This document shows positions 46,893-56,120 of a DNA stretch of 64,000 nt, piece after piece. Positions within the stretch are counted from its first letter, which is position 1. Each line of letters opens with the position of its first letter. The DNA is from an uncultured Oscillospiraceae bacterium (GTDB lineage Bacteria; Bacillota; Clostridia; Oscillospirales; Oscillospiraceae): contig CANQYW010000003.1 in assembly GCA_947628185.1 (NCBI GenBank), forward strand, positions 98,987-162,986, written 5' to 3'. A model generated the notes under the pieces. That model ran no database searches, was not told the DNA's origin, and saw only the letters and a list, made by a program, of their open reading frames with translations. Made by a program: the position numbers and the translations under genes.

Positions 46893-49241
46893 TTATTCGT
46901 ATATCGAGTTCATCCTTGTGACTGTGAGGCTGCTCACCGTCACGTTCCCCTCCGCCTCCAGGCTTATGCCCTTGGAGTCCTTGTCGGGGTAGGAGCGGAT
47001 GCTCACGGACTTGGTGCTGTTGAAGAACGCCTCAGTGAGGGACCTATCCACGTAGATTGTGAGGGTGATGGCGCCGTCCTTCAGCTCGAAGGGCGCGGCC
47101 AGGGGCGCGGCGGCGGAGGCGGCGCCGCCTCTGTTGGTGGTGCTGCCGGTGACGGTCCCGCTCTCGAAGTTTATGGCGAGCTTAGTGTTGTCCCGCTCTC
47201 CCCCGGTCTTGAGGTTGATGGTGGCGGACTTGGCTCCCGCGCCGGGCCCCAATGTGAGGCGCAGGCAGTACATGTCCTCCTTCACCTCCGCGAGTTTCGC
47301 GTTGGCGGCGGCTATGTCGAGGCCGGACTCATCAACGAGTTTCTCCCCCTCGAGGACGCTCAAAGCCTCGGCAGGCTCCATCATGAGGTCCGTGCCCTCG
47401 TCATTGAGCCAGATCTTGCGGGCGAGGCCCACGCTGTGGGCCCAGCCGGAGGCTATCTCCTCCGCGCCGGAGCGCTTATCCTGCATGATGCTGAACATGT
47501 AGTAGTCACCGCTCACCGGGTCCTGCATGACACTGGGGCCGGTGAAGACGTTGTCGCCGTAGTCGAGGATGGAGGGGTTATCGTAGTACTCCGGGTCCGG
47601 GGTGAACTCGCCGTGGGCCAGGTCGAAGTCCCCGATGAAGTAGTAGACCTTGTTATCCGCCGTGCCGGCCGGCGCCGGGGAGATGAAGAAGGCGTACTTC
47701 TCCACGCCCGTGCTGCTGGTGAGGGGCAGGAGTATGGGGAGCTCCCAGCTGGTGCCGAACTTGGAGGGCTGGTCCATCATCTCATAGATGGGCCCTATGT
47801 ACTTCCAGTCCATATCTATGGTGCCGTCGGACTTGAGCTCCAGGGTGTCAGTGGTGTAGAGGAGCGCGCTGCCGCCGTTGCCCACGGCGCTGCCGGAGCA
47901 GATGAGCATGCACCACTTGCCGTCCTGCTGCCATATGTAGGGATCACGGAACTCGCCGGGACGGCCCTGGCCCTCGGCCTGGGTGACGGCCATGTCCTTA
48001 TAGATGACCCAGTCGGTGAGTTCGGGGTCGTTGAGATCCGCGGGGTAGGCAACGCCTATGTTCTGGTTGGATATGAGGCCGGAGACGGTGCGGAAGTTGT
48101 CGTTACCGGCGGTGAAGAAGAGGAGCGGCACGCCGTTTTTGTCGTAGGCCGCGTTGCCGGACCAGACGCCGTCGGGCACCACGGTGTTCTCCGTGGGGAC
48201 GATTGCCTCCTTCACGGGCCGCCAGTTCACCATGTCCTCGCTCACCAGGTGTCCCCAGCAGATGTTGCGCCAGTAGGTGCCCACGATGTTCTGCTGGAAG
48301 AAGAGGTGGTACATGCCGTTATAGTAGACCGGCGCGTGGGGCTCGTTCATCCAGTGCTCGTAGGGGCCGCCGTGGTACTGGGTCTTGTAGATGTCGGTGG
48401 TGAGGATGTTCTCAAGTGCCGCGTCCTCGTATTTAAGCTCCGGGACGCTCTCGGGTACCGTCTCCTCGGCGGTGAGGACCCGGTTATAGAGCTTGAGCTC
48501 ATCCATGAGGCCGCAGAACCTATTAATGCGGCAGCCGGAGACGGTGTCCGCGTCGGGGTTCGCGCCCACAACGAGTTTCCTGTCGGCGGCGGCTATCTCG
48601 GCGCCCTTGTCAACGCTGACGCTCCCGATCTCCTCGCCGTTTAAATACATCTTCATGGCGCCGTTGGCGCCGTCAAACACCGCGCAGAGGTAGCTCCACT
48701 CGTACCTGGGGAGATTCTCGCTCCCCCAGAGGGTGTACACCCGCTCGCCGTCGCCCACCTCAAAGCAGGGGCGGCCAAAGCGCTGATAGCCCAGCATGAA
48801 ACCCGTCTTCCTCTTGGCGCTAAACTGCCCCGCGATACCCGTGAGGTGCTGGTCCCCGGAGTTCGCGGCGTTGGGGTCGTCCCACTCATAGGCCCTGGGG
48901 GCCACCCAGACGCTTATGGAGAAACTGCCGCCGGAAACAGTAACCTCAGCCTGGTCGCAGCTTATCTCGGTGGAGCAGCCGTCAAAGAGCAGCGCCCCGC
49001 CCTGGACGCCGCTGGCCCTCCACTGGGGGTCCCGGTCCTCCATGTAGGCGGCGTCGGTGAACTGGTAGCTCACTGTGGCGTCCTTGACGTGGCCGGAGCT
49101 GTCGGCTATCGCGGTGCCGGAGCCCTCGTCAAAGTTGAACCACAAGAGCGTGTCCCCGGACTCCCCGCCGCTGCATCCGGCGATGAGCACCATGACGGCG
49201 CAGGTCACGAGCAAAATGAGGGATTTTACCGATTTTTTCAC
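46893..49241 (-). CDS. GH32-like lipoprotein with LamG-type domain, variant WMNEPHAP nucleophile motif
   Basis: Lipobox IAGC; HWMNEPHAPVYYNGMYHLFFQQN, GEFRDPYIW, SWELPILLP; likely GTG start 49241 after AAAGGTGATCAAA. Confidence 0.82.
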   Translation of the reverse strand: MKKSVKSLILLVTCAVMVLIAGCSGGESGDTLLWFNFDEGSGTAIADSSGHVKDATVSYQFTDAAYMEDRDPQWRASGVQGGALLFDGCSTEISCDQAEVTVSGGSFSISVWVAPRAYEWDDPNAANSGDQHLTGIAGQFSAKRKTGFMLGYQRFGRPCFEVGDGERVYTLWGSENLPRYEWSYLCAVFDGANGAMKMYLNGEEIGSVSVDKGAEIAAADRKLVVGANPDADTVSGCRINRFCGLMDELKLYNRVLTAEETVPESVPELKYEDAALENILTTDIYKTQYHGGPYEHWMNEPHAPVYYNGMYHLFFQQNIVGTYWRNICWGHLVSEDMVNWRPVKEAIVPTENTVVPDGVWSGNAAYDKNGVPLLFFTAGNDNFRTVSGLISNQNIGVAYPADLNDPELTDWVIYKDMAVTQAEGQGRPGEFRDPYIWQQDGKWCMLICSGSAVGNGGSALLYTTDTLELKSDGTIDMDWKYIGPIYEMMDQPSKFGTSWELPILLPLTSSTGVEKYAFFISPAPAGTADNKVYYFIGDFDLAHGEFTPDPEYYDNPSILDYGDNVFTGPSVMQDPVSGDYYMFSIMQDKRSGAEEIASGWAHSVGLARKIWLNDEGTDLMMEPAEALSVLEGEKLVDESGLDIAAANAKLAEVKEDMYCLRLTLGPGAGAKSATINLKTGGERDNTKLAINFESGTVTGSTTNRGGAASAAAPLAAPFELKDGAITLTIYVDRSLTEAFFNSTKSVSIRSYPDKDSKGISLEAEGNVTVSSLTVTRMNSIYE

Positions 49242-49288
49242 TTTGATCACCTTTCTCCGTATAAAATAACGTTTCACACGTCCCTCTC

Positions 49289-49325
49289 AAAAGGCCCTGT
49301 CCTATATTCGGGGCAGGGCCTTGGA
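49289..49325 (-). terminator. Intrinsic terminator after fructokinase
   Basis: AAGGCCCTG-N14-CAGGGCCTT with TTTT on the - strand. Confidence 0.65.
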
Positions 49326-49355
49326 GGGTAAGGGGGGGTGAAAGAAGTTATCAAA

Positions 49356-50315
49356 TCAAAGGATCTTCAGCACGTCCGCCCGGTCCGGCATGGAGCGGAT
49401 GGCCCCCTTCTTGGTGGTGACGAGGTACGCCGCCGCGTTGGCGAAACGGAGCATCTCCACCAGGTCAAGCTGGGTGAGGCTGTTGAGATCGTGGTCAAGC
49501 AGGTACCCCAGAACGCTCCCGCAGAATGTGTCCCCCGCGCCGGTGGTCTCGATGGTACCGCCCAGCTTAAAGCCGGGGACGTAGACGTGGTAGCCGTCTA
49601 AGAATGCGTGGCTGCCGTCCGGGCCCGCGGTGACGTTCAGGAGCTGTATGTTGGGGTGTGTTTTGCGCAATATGGTGGCGCCGGTGTCGAAATCCGTCTT
49701 GCCGGTCATGAACTCTATCTCGTTATCGGCGATCTTCACCACATCCGCCTTGTCGAGGCCCCAGTCTATCTGTTCCCGGGCGTCCTCGAGGCTCGCCCAG
49801 AGGGGCGGGCGCAGATTGGGATCGAAGGATATGATGGCCCCGGCGGCCTTCGCCGCCTCCACGGCCTTCACTGTGGCCTCCCGGACGCCGGGGTGCGTGA
49901 GGGAGAGGGTGCCGAAGTGGAATATCTTAGTGTCCTCTATGAGGTCCATGGGGAGCTCGGAGGCTGCGAGCATCATGTCCGCCCCGGGGTTCCGGTAGAA
50001 GGAGAAGTCCCGGTCGCCGTTCTCAAATGTCTTTACAAAGGCGAGGGTGGTGTGGACGTCCTTATCAAAGCGGAGGGCCCGCATGTCTATACCCACGCTC
50101 TCGGCCACCTCAAGGAGGAGCCTGCCGAACATGTCGTCCCCCACCTTGCCGATGAAAGCCACCTTCTTCTCGAGTTTCCTCAGCATCGCCAGGACGTTGC
50201 AGGGCGCGCCGCCGGGATTGGCCTCGAAGAGGGTATTGCCCTGACCGCTGACGCCGTTCTCGGTGAAGTCCACCAGCAGTTCGCCCAGGGCCACCACGTC
50301 ATAGGATTTGCTCAT
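49356..50315 (-). CDS. PfkB-family fructokinase
   Basis: VVALGELLVDFTENG, NPGGAPCNVLAMLRKL, GTIETTGAGDTFCGSVLGYLL. Confidence 0.92.
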   Translation of the reverse strand: MSKSYDVVALGELLVDFTENGVSGQGNTLFEANPGGAPCNVLAMLRKLEKKVAFIGKVGDDMFGRLLLEVAESVGIDMRALRFDKDVHTTLAFVKTFENGDRDFSFYRNPGADMMLAASELPMDLIEDTKIFHFGTLSLTHPGVREATVKAVEAAKAAGAIISFDPNLRPPLWASLEDAREQIDWGLDKADVVKIADNEIEFMTGKTDFDTGATILRKTHPNIQLLNVTAGPDGSHAFLDGYHVYVPGFKLGGTIETTGAGDTFCGSVLGYLLDHDLNSLTQLDLVEMLRFANAAAYLVTTKKGAIRSMPDRADVLKIL

Positions 50316-51817
50316 TGATCGTCGCCCCCGAAAATAAGATCATATTTTTCCACGTCCATCATCACCGTGCCGTCCGCCTCAAAGCTTATGGCGTCGGCTG
50401 ATATGTCCGTGTAGACTACGCTCGTAGCCGCCTGCTCGCCGTCATTGACGAAGAGCTCCATGGAGTAGCGGTCCAGTATGATCCGGAACTTTATGTTGCC
50501 GTTCCGGGGCCGGACCAGGAAGTCCCGGACGTTTATGATGTCGTGGGGGAAACCGCAGCGGGTGCGGTCCACCCGGACGGTGTTGGCCTCCGGCTTGTAG
50601 CGGATGGAGGTGGAGTACTCGCCGTCGCTGGCGAGATTTATCTTAAAGGACCTGTACGCGCCGCTCTCAAGGGCCGGCCGGACAGTGACGGTCATATCGA
50701 GCACCCTGCCCCGCACGTTCCGAAGGGTCGTGGCGCCGGAGAGCATGACGTCCCTATAGAGCACCTGGAAACTTCTGTAGTTCTCCAGCTCCCGAACCGG
50801 GTTCTGGATGAGCCGCCCATCCCGGACGTGCAGCTCCCTGGGGAGGGTCATCTGGCCGAAGAACCGGGCGTCCCTGGGCTGGCAGTTGGAGGTCTCCCAG
50901 TTTTGCATCCAGGCCACCATTACGCGCCGGCCGTCCGGCGTCAGGAGCGTCTGGGGGGCGTAGAAGTCGAGGCCGTAGTCGATGGCCTGTACGTTCTCCC
51001 GGTCGAGGTGATGGTGCTCCCGGTCGTACTCCCCTATTAGGCACACGGTGCCGTTGCCCGCGTGAAACTCAAGGCCGATGGCCGTCATCTCCTGGGGGCT
51101 GGTTAAGAGCACATACTTTCCATCGAGAGGGAAGAAGTCCGGGCACTCCCACATCCTGCCGTACTGGTTGTGGCAGGAGGAGAGGACGCCCAGGAAGTTC
51201 CACTTAAAGCCGTCCTCGCTGTCGTAGAGGAGGATGGAGCCGGAGCCGTCCGCCGGGCGGTTCCCCACCACGAGGTAGTAGCGGCCGTCCTCGATCCAGA
51301 CCTTGGGGTCGCGGAAGTCAAACTCGCTGCCGCCCTCGGGGAGGTCCTTCCCCGAGAGGACTGGGTTCAGCTCATGTTTTTCAAAGTCGATGCCGTCGCC
51401 CACGGCGACGCACTGGGTCTGGTAGTCACGTATCTCGCCCGTCTCTTTGCGGACCATACGCACGCCGGTGTAGAGGATGAGCATCCGCCCGTCCGGCATC
51501 TCCACGGCGCTTCCTGAGAAACATCCGTCCTTGTCGTAGGGCATATCCGGCGCCAGCGCCACCGGAAGGCGCTCCCAGGTCACGAAGTCCCGGGTCTTGA
51601 CGTGTCCCCAATGCATGGGTCCCCACTTGGTGGAATAAGGGTGATATTGGAAAAAGAGGTGATACTCGCCCTTATAGACCGAGAAACCATTCGGGTCGTT
51701 TATCCATCCGATGCCGCCGGTGACATGGAAGTAGGGACGCGCCTCCTTAGGGATATGAGGTACGTATTTCGTCTCAAAATCGCGGGCTTTTTGCAGTTTC
51801 TCGCTGAGCATATACAC
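50312..51817 (-). CDS. GH32 sucrose-6-phosphate hydrolase / intracellular beta-fructosidase
   Basis: GGIGWINDPNGFSVYKGEYHLFFQYHPYSTKWGPMHWGH, FDFRDPKVW, WECPDFFPL; no signal peptide. Confidence 0.93.
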   Translation of the reverse strand: MYMLSEKLQKARDFETKYVPHIPKEARPYFHVTGGIGWINDPNGFSVYKGEYHLFFQYHPYSTKWGPMHWGHVKTRDFVTWERLPVALAPDMPYDKDGCFSGSAVEMPDGRMLILYTGVRMVRKETGEIRDYQTQCVAVGDGIDFEKHELNPVLSGKDLPEGGSEFDFRDPKVWIEDGRYYLVVGNRPADGSGSILLYDSEDGFKWNFLGVLSSCHNQYGRMWECPDFFPLDGKYVLLTSPQEMTAIGLEFHAGNGTVCLIGEYDREHHHLDRENVQAIDYGLDFYAPQTLLTPDGRRVMVAWMQNWETSNCQPRDARFFGQMTLPRELHVRDGRLIQNPVRELENYRSFQVLYRDVMLSGATTLRNVRGRVLDMTVTVRPALESGAYRSFKINLASDGEYSTSIRYKPEANTVRVDRTRCGFPHDIINVRDFLVRPRNGNIKFRIILDRYSMELFVNDGEQAATSVVYTDISADAISFEADGTVMMDVEKYDLIFGGDDQ

Positions 51818-51999
51818 ACTCCGTAATATTCAAAGTTAAAAATTTATATTATGTAAGTTTTATTTTGATGCGATGTAAGGCAGGTTAATTTGTTGTTGCC
51901 CCGTCCGGGCCGCCCAAAGGCGGCCCGGAACGGCGGAGGAAAGAAAGATGAAAAGTGATTCGGAAGATTCTGTTTTAGACTTGTGCGAAACTTGTGCTC

Positions 52000-53685
52000 T
52001 TAGCGGGCCTCGGCGTAACGGTCATAGGCCGCCTGATAGACCTCCAGGAGCTTGTTGCCGCCGCAGGTATCCATGATGTGGCTGACATAGGAGTTCCAGG
52101 CGTCATCAGTGATGCCGCCGTCGCGGAGCCACAGGCCCTCCTGCTCGGAGACAGCGCTCTCGAAGTCGCCCTTGTAGAGGTCGATGGTGTCGAGCTCATC
52201 CTTGGTGTAGACGCAGTCAACGGGATAGGTGGTGGTGGAGGTGACATAGGGCATCCAGAAGTTGTAGAGGTCATCAAGACGCTCAATGGCGCGGTCCTCC
52301 ATGTAGAAGGTGTCGTTGTAGTAGTTGGAGAGTATGAGCTTCGGACCCGCGACTTCGTAGGTCATCTTGAGCTCGCCGGCGCCCTTGTTGAAACGCTCCT
52401 GGGACTCGGCCTCGGTGATGGAGATCCACTTGCCGTTCTCATCCTGCTCGTTGAAGTATACGCCGATGGGGCCATACTGGAGCTGCATGACGGCCTCGCC
52501 AGTGTACCACTGGTCGAAGAACTTCAGGAGGTTGATGGGGCTCTTGCAGGCGGAGGTCACGGAGAGCTGGCCGGCATTGGTGGCGCCGCCGGTACGGACG
52601 GTGACGTTGTGGGTGCCCTCATACGCGGTGCCCACGGGGCCGTCGAGGACGGGCAGGAAGACGTAGTCATCGGAATAAGAGCCCATGAGCTCCTCGATGT
52701 ACCACCAGGTGGAGACGCCGACCCAGCCCTGCTGGGTCTTGGACATGAGCTGGGTGTCGGACTGGGAGAACATCTCGATGTCCATCAGGCCCTCGGCATA
52801 CCAATCATGGAAATAGGAGATGGCGTCGCGGTACTTCTGATCCGCGCAGACAAAGCTGACTTTGCCGTCGTCGCCAAGGACCAGGTCATTGATGACGTCG
52901 TTGGGCCAGTTGGTGAAACCGAAACCGGCGTAGAAGATGTTCTGGCCCCAGCACCACTGGTCGAAACCGGTGGACATGGGGATGGTGGAGCCGGCGGCGG
53001 CGCCATAGTACTTGTGGGCCATGTCGTTGTCCTTGAACGCCTTGAGGACGTCATGGAGCTCGGTGAGGTTGGTGGGGACTGCGAGGCCCAGGTCGTCGAG
53101 CCAGGCCTTGTTGATCATAGCGAACTGGGGGATGGTGTAGATGGAGTAGTCCTCAGCTACGCCGATACCGGCGGTACCCATCTGCTCACCGGCGGGGAGG
53201 CCGTAGATCTTGCCGTCGGACATGGTGATGGCGGCCCTGATGTCGGGATGGTCATTGAGGATCTTGGTGAGGTTGGGCATGTACTCCTCAGTTATGTAGG
53301 GGGTGAGGTCGATGAAGGAATTGTCCTCGCCGTAACGGGTGAGGTCGTAGTTGCTGAAACCAACTCCCATGAAGGCGTCGGGCATGTCGTCGCCGCCGCC
53401 GCTGATGGCGATGTTGACCTTCTCGCCAAGGGACTCGCTCATGGTATCCCACTCGATGGTGATACCGGTGTCCTCCATCATCTTGTTGAGGACCTCGTTG
53501 TCAACATAGCCGGGGGACATGGCGGACTGAGCGCCCATGACAGTGAAGTTAGTCTGATCGGTGTTGGTGTTGAGCTCGCCGTCATTTGCGCCGTCGTCGC
53601 CGCCGCCGCAGGCAGCCAGGACCGCGGTGAGCATGACGAACGCCAGGGTCAGGGCGAGCGCCTTTTTGAACCAGTGGTTTTTCAT
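52000..53685 (-). CDS. ABC sugar transporter substrate-binding lipoprotein
   Basis: MKNHWFKKALALTLAFVMLTAVLAACGGG lipobox; extracellular solute-binding family 1 style. Confidence 0.9.
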   Translation of the reverse strand: MKNHWFKKALALTLAFVMLTAVLAACGGGDDGANDGELNTNTDQTNFTVMGAQSAMSPGYVDNEVLNKMMEDTGITIEWDTMSESLGEKVNIAISGGGDDMPDAFMGVGFSNYDLTRYGEDNSFIDLTPYITEEYMPNLTKILNDHPDIRAAITMSDGKIYGLPAGEQMGTAGIGVAEDYSIYTIPQFAMINKAWLDDLGLAVPTNLTELHDVLKAFKDNDMAHKYYGAAAGSTIPMSTGFDQWCWGQNIFYAGFGFTNWPNDVINDLVLGDDGKVSFVCADQKYRDAISYFHDWYAEGLMDIEMFSQSDTQLMSKTQQGWVGVSTWWYIEELMGSYSDDYVFLPVLDGPVGTAYEGTHNVTVRTGGATNAGQLSVTSACKSPINLLKFFDQWYTGEAVMQLQYGPIGVYFNEQDENGKWISITEAESQERFNKGAGELKMTYEVAGPKLILSNYYNDTFYMEDRAIERLDDLYNFWMPYVTSTTTYPVDCVYTKDELDTIDLYKGDFESAVSEQEGLWLRDGGITDDAWNSYVSHIMDTCGGNKLLEVYQAAYDRYAEAR

Positions 53686-53772
53686 TTTATTACTCCTTTT
53701 AGAATTTTATTGTCCCGCAGCCCGGGGGCCGCGAATCCAACGTGATAGCTCCAGCTGTGTCAGGGACTCAGA

Positions 53773-54669
53773 TCAGCCCTTGACGGCGCCGGCCATGAAA
53801 CCCTTCTCGAAGTACTTCTGAACGAAGGGGTAGATGATGAGCATGGGGGCCGCGGCAACGACTATGGAGGAGAACTTGATCATCTCAGTGACCTTGTTGA
53901 GCTCGGCGTAGCCGCCGCCGACCATGGCGCTCTGGGAGGCGCTTATGGAGCTCTTGATGAGGATGTTGCGGAGGACCAGGGGCAGGGGGGCCTGGTTGGC
54001 GGTCAAATAAATGAGGGCCGTGAACCAGTCGTTCCAGTAGGCCACCATGGAGAAGACCACCATAACGGCCATGATGGGCATTGAGAGGGGGATGACTATC
54101 TTCAGGAAGGTCCTAAGTTTCGAGCACCCGTCTATCTCACTTGCCTCAATCAGCTCGTGGGGTATGGAGTTCTGGAAGTAGTTGCGGACGATTATCATGT
54201 TGCCCACCGCCACGCCGCCGGGGAGGAACAGGGCCCACATGTTGTGGAGGAGCCCGGTTTCCTTGACAACGAGGTATGTGGGGACGAGGCCGCCGCCGAA
54301 GTACATGGTGATGAGGAAGAAGTAGCTGAAGAACTTGCGTCCCGGCATATCCTTCTGGGCCATGGGGTAGGCGGTGATGTAGAGGAGAATGACGGAGAAG
54401 ATGGTACCGATGACGGTGTACTTGATGGAGTTCACGTAGCCTCTGGGGATGTTCTCATCCGCGAAGACCGCCTTGTAGCCGTCGAAGGAGAACTGGCTGG
54501 GGAAGAGGAAGGTCTTGCCGGCGTACACGTCGTAGGGGTTGGAGAAGGACGCCACCAGCACGTAGTAGAGCGGGTAGGCGACGATCACGACGCAGATGGC
54601 GGTGATGGCTACGAGGATGATATCCGAGGTCCGGTCGGAAAGGCCGTTGCTTTTCTTTTTTTCGTTCAT
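53773..54669 (-). CDS. ABC sugar transporter permease (LplC/YtcP-like)
   Basis: LYYVLVASFSNPYDVYAGKTFLFPSQFSFDGYKAVF; EAA loop PHELIEASEIDGCSKLRTFLKIVIPLSMP. Confidence 0.93.
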   Translation of the reverse strand: MNEKKKSNGLSDRTSDIILVAITAICVVIVAYPLYYVLVASFSNPYDVYAGKTFLFPSQFSFDGYKAVFADENIPRGYVNSIKYTVIGTIFSVILLYITAYPMAQKDMPGRKFFSYFFLITMYFGGGLVPTYLVVKETGLLHNMWALFLPGGVAVGNMIIVRNYFQNSIPHELIEASEIDGCSKLRTFLKIVIPLSMPIMAVMVVFSMVAYWNDWFTALIYLTANQAPLPLVLRNILIKSSISASQSAMVGGGYAELNKVTEMIKFSSIVVAAAPMLIIYPFVQKYFEKGFMAGAVKG

Positions 54670-54681
54670 GTCGGCGCCTCC

Positions 54682-55686
54682 TTACACAAAGTCGACTTCC
54701 GAGGTCTTGGAAGCTATCTTATTGACTATGAACAGCAGCACCAGGTTGATGGCCGTGTTGAAGAGGCCGACAGCGGTGGAGTAGCTGTAGTTGGCTCGCT
54801 CAATACCTTGCTGGTACACATAGACGGCTATGACGTCCGAAGTGGCCTTGTTGAGGTCCGTCTGCAAAAGCCAGACCTTCTCGAAGCCAACGTTCATAAG
54901 TCCGCCGGCGCTCATGATGAGGTTGAGTATCGCCATGGGAAGGAGAGCGGGGATGTCGATGTGGAGGATGCGCTTGAAGACGGAGGCTCCGTCCACCTTC
55001 GCCGCCTCATAGAGGCTGGTGTCCACATTGGCCAGGGTCGCTAAGTAGATGATGCAGCCCCATCCGGCATCCTGCCAGACACCCGAGGCCACGTAGATGG
55101 TGCGGAAGTACTCGCTGTAGATGAAGAAGTCGATCTTCGTCCCGAAGAGCAGGTTGATAAGTCCGCCGGAGGGGCTCAGGAAGATCTTCAACATACCGCA
55201 GACCACCATGATGGAGATGAAGTGCGGGGCGTAGAGGACCGTCTGGACCACTCTCTTGTACCTGGGGAAACGCAGCTGGTTGATGATGAGGGAGAGAATG
55301 ATGGGCACGGGGAACCCCCAGAGGAGACTGTAGAGGGAGATGAGCACCGTGTTCTTCATCATCCTGGCGAAGGTGGGCGCGGCGAAGAACCGCTTGAACC
55401 AGTCAAATCCCACCCACTTGCTGCCGAAGAATCCGCGGTTCGCCGAATAGTCACGGAAAGCTATCTGGATGCCGTACATCGGTATGTACTTGTAGACGAA
55501 TGTCAGTACTACGGGGATGAGCAGCAGGAGATAGAGCTCCCAGCAGCGGGCGAGCCGGCGTTTCAGCGGTAACTGCTGCTTGGCCGGGGTCGGCGCCGGC
55601 GTTTTGTCGTTAGCCGGCTTTTTTGTTTTTACAGCTGTCATTTTTTCGTTCCTTTCCTCATTATTTTGGCGCGGGGTCTTGATCAT
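54682..55686 (-). CDS. ABC sugar transporter permease (LplB/YteP-like)
   Basis: YKYIPMYGIQIAFRDYSANRGFFGSKWVGFDWFKRFF; EAA loop DTSLYEAAKVDGASVFKRILHIDIPALLP. Confidence 0.93.
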   Translation of the reverse strand: MIKTPRQNNEERNEKMTAVKTKKPANDKTPAPTPAKQQLPLKRRLARCWELYLLLLIPVVLTFVYKYIPMYGIQIAFRDYSANRGFFGSKWVGFDWFKRFFAAPTFARMMKNTVLISLYSLLWGFPVPIILSLIINQLRFPRYKRVVQTVLYAPHFISIMVVCGMLKIFLSPSGGLINLLFGTKIDFFIYSEYFRTIYVASGVWQDAGWGCIIYLATLANVDTSLYEAAKVDGASVFKRILHIDIPALLPMAILNLIMSAGGLMNVGFEKVWLLQTDLNKATSDVIAVYVYQQGIERANYSYSTAVGLFNTAINLVLLFIVNKIASKTSEVDFV

Positions 55687-55831
55687 TTCACCTCCTGTGG
55701 TCTTTGTTTACCCTCGGAAAAATTTGCGAAAGACGTGAAAATGCGTGAACGCGAATGAATTCCGTAACCAGACCCGGCGTTGTCTCTCTGCCCGCGCCGG
55801 GAGAAGTCCTCGGATATCCGGGGGTAATTTC

Positions 55832-55909
55832 ATGTAACGTTATGGTACATTTTAACAGGGTATTCTTGGGGTCAAACTGTCAAAACGCCTTATACGAAAC
55901 GTTACATAT
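55832..55909. promoter_or_regulatory. Two inverted copies of ATGTAACGTT (candidate LacI operators)
   Basis: ATGTAACGTTATGGTACAT at 55832 and CGAAACGTTACATAT at 55895, upstream of ABC operon. Confidence 0.45.
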
Positions 55910-56025
55910 TGCATGCACATATAATAACTCCACACCGGGCCCGATGTCAATATCTTTTTTTCGTTTCTACCAAACGCACAAAACTGTAGCTCGGTTTTTG
56001 GTTAAAGCGTAGAAATCATTCTCGT

Positions 56026-56043
56026 TTCATGAATATTCGTGAA
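56026..56043. promoter_or_regulatory. Near-perfect palindrome upstream of lacI
   Basis: TTCATGAAT|ATTCGTGAA. Confidence 0.4.
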
Positions 56044-56120
56044 TTTACATCTTTACAATCGGTGAAATAATAGTATAATGTTTCATGTAGACTAAAATTG
56101 GGCAGGTAAGGTGATTTAAC

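Noticed and set aside
44805-48644. 1279-aa + strand ORF spanning two GH32 genes in antisense
   Set aside because: Crosses gene boundaries of two convincing - strand genes; low-complexity Gly/Val/Ala composition and no domain motifs. Stop-free length explained by GC-rich codon bias.
51903-51930. GC-rich hairpin CCGGGCCGCC/GGCGGCCCGG as an intrinsic terminator
   Set aside because: Strong stem but no clear U-tract on either strand, so not listed as a feature.
51994-53745. 583-aa ORF antisense to the ABC binding protein
   Set aside because: Opposite strand encodes a typical substrate-binding lipoprotein; antisense frame has biased composition only.
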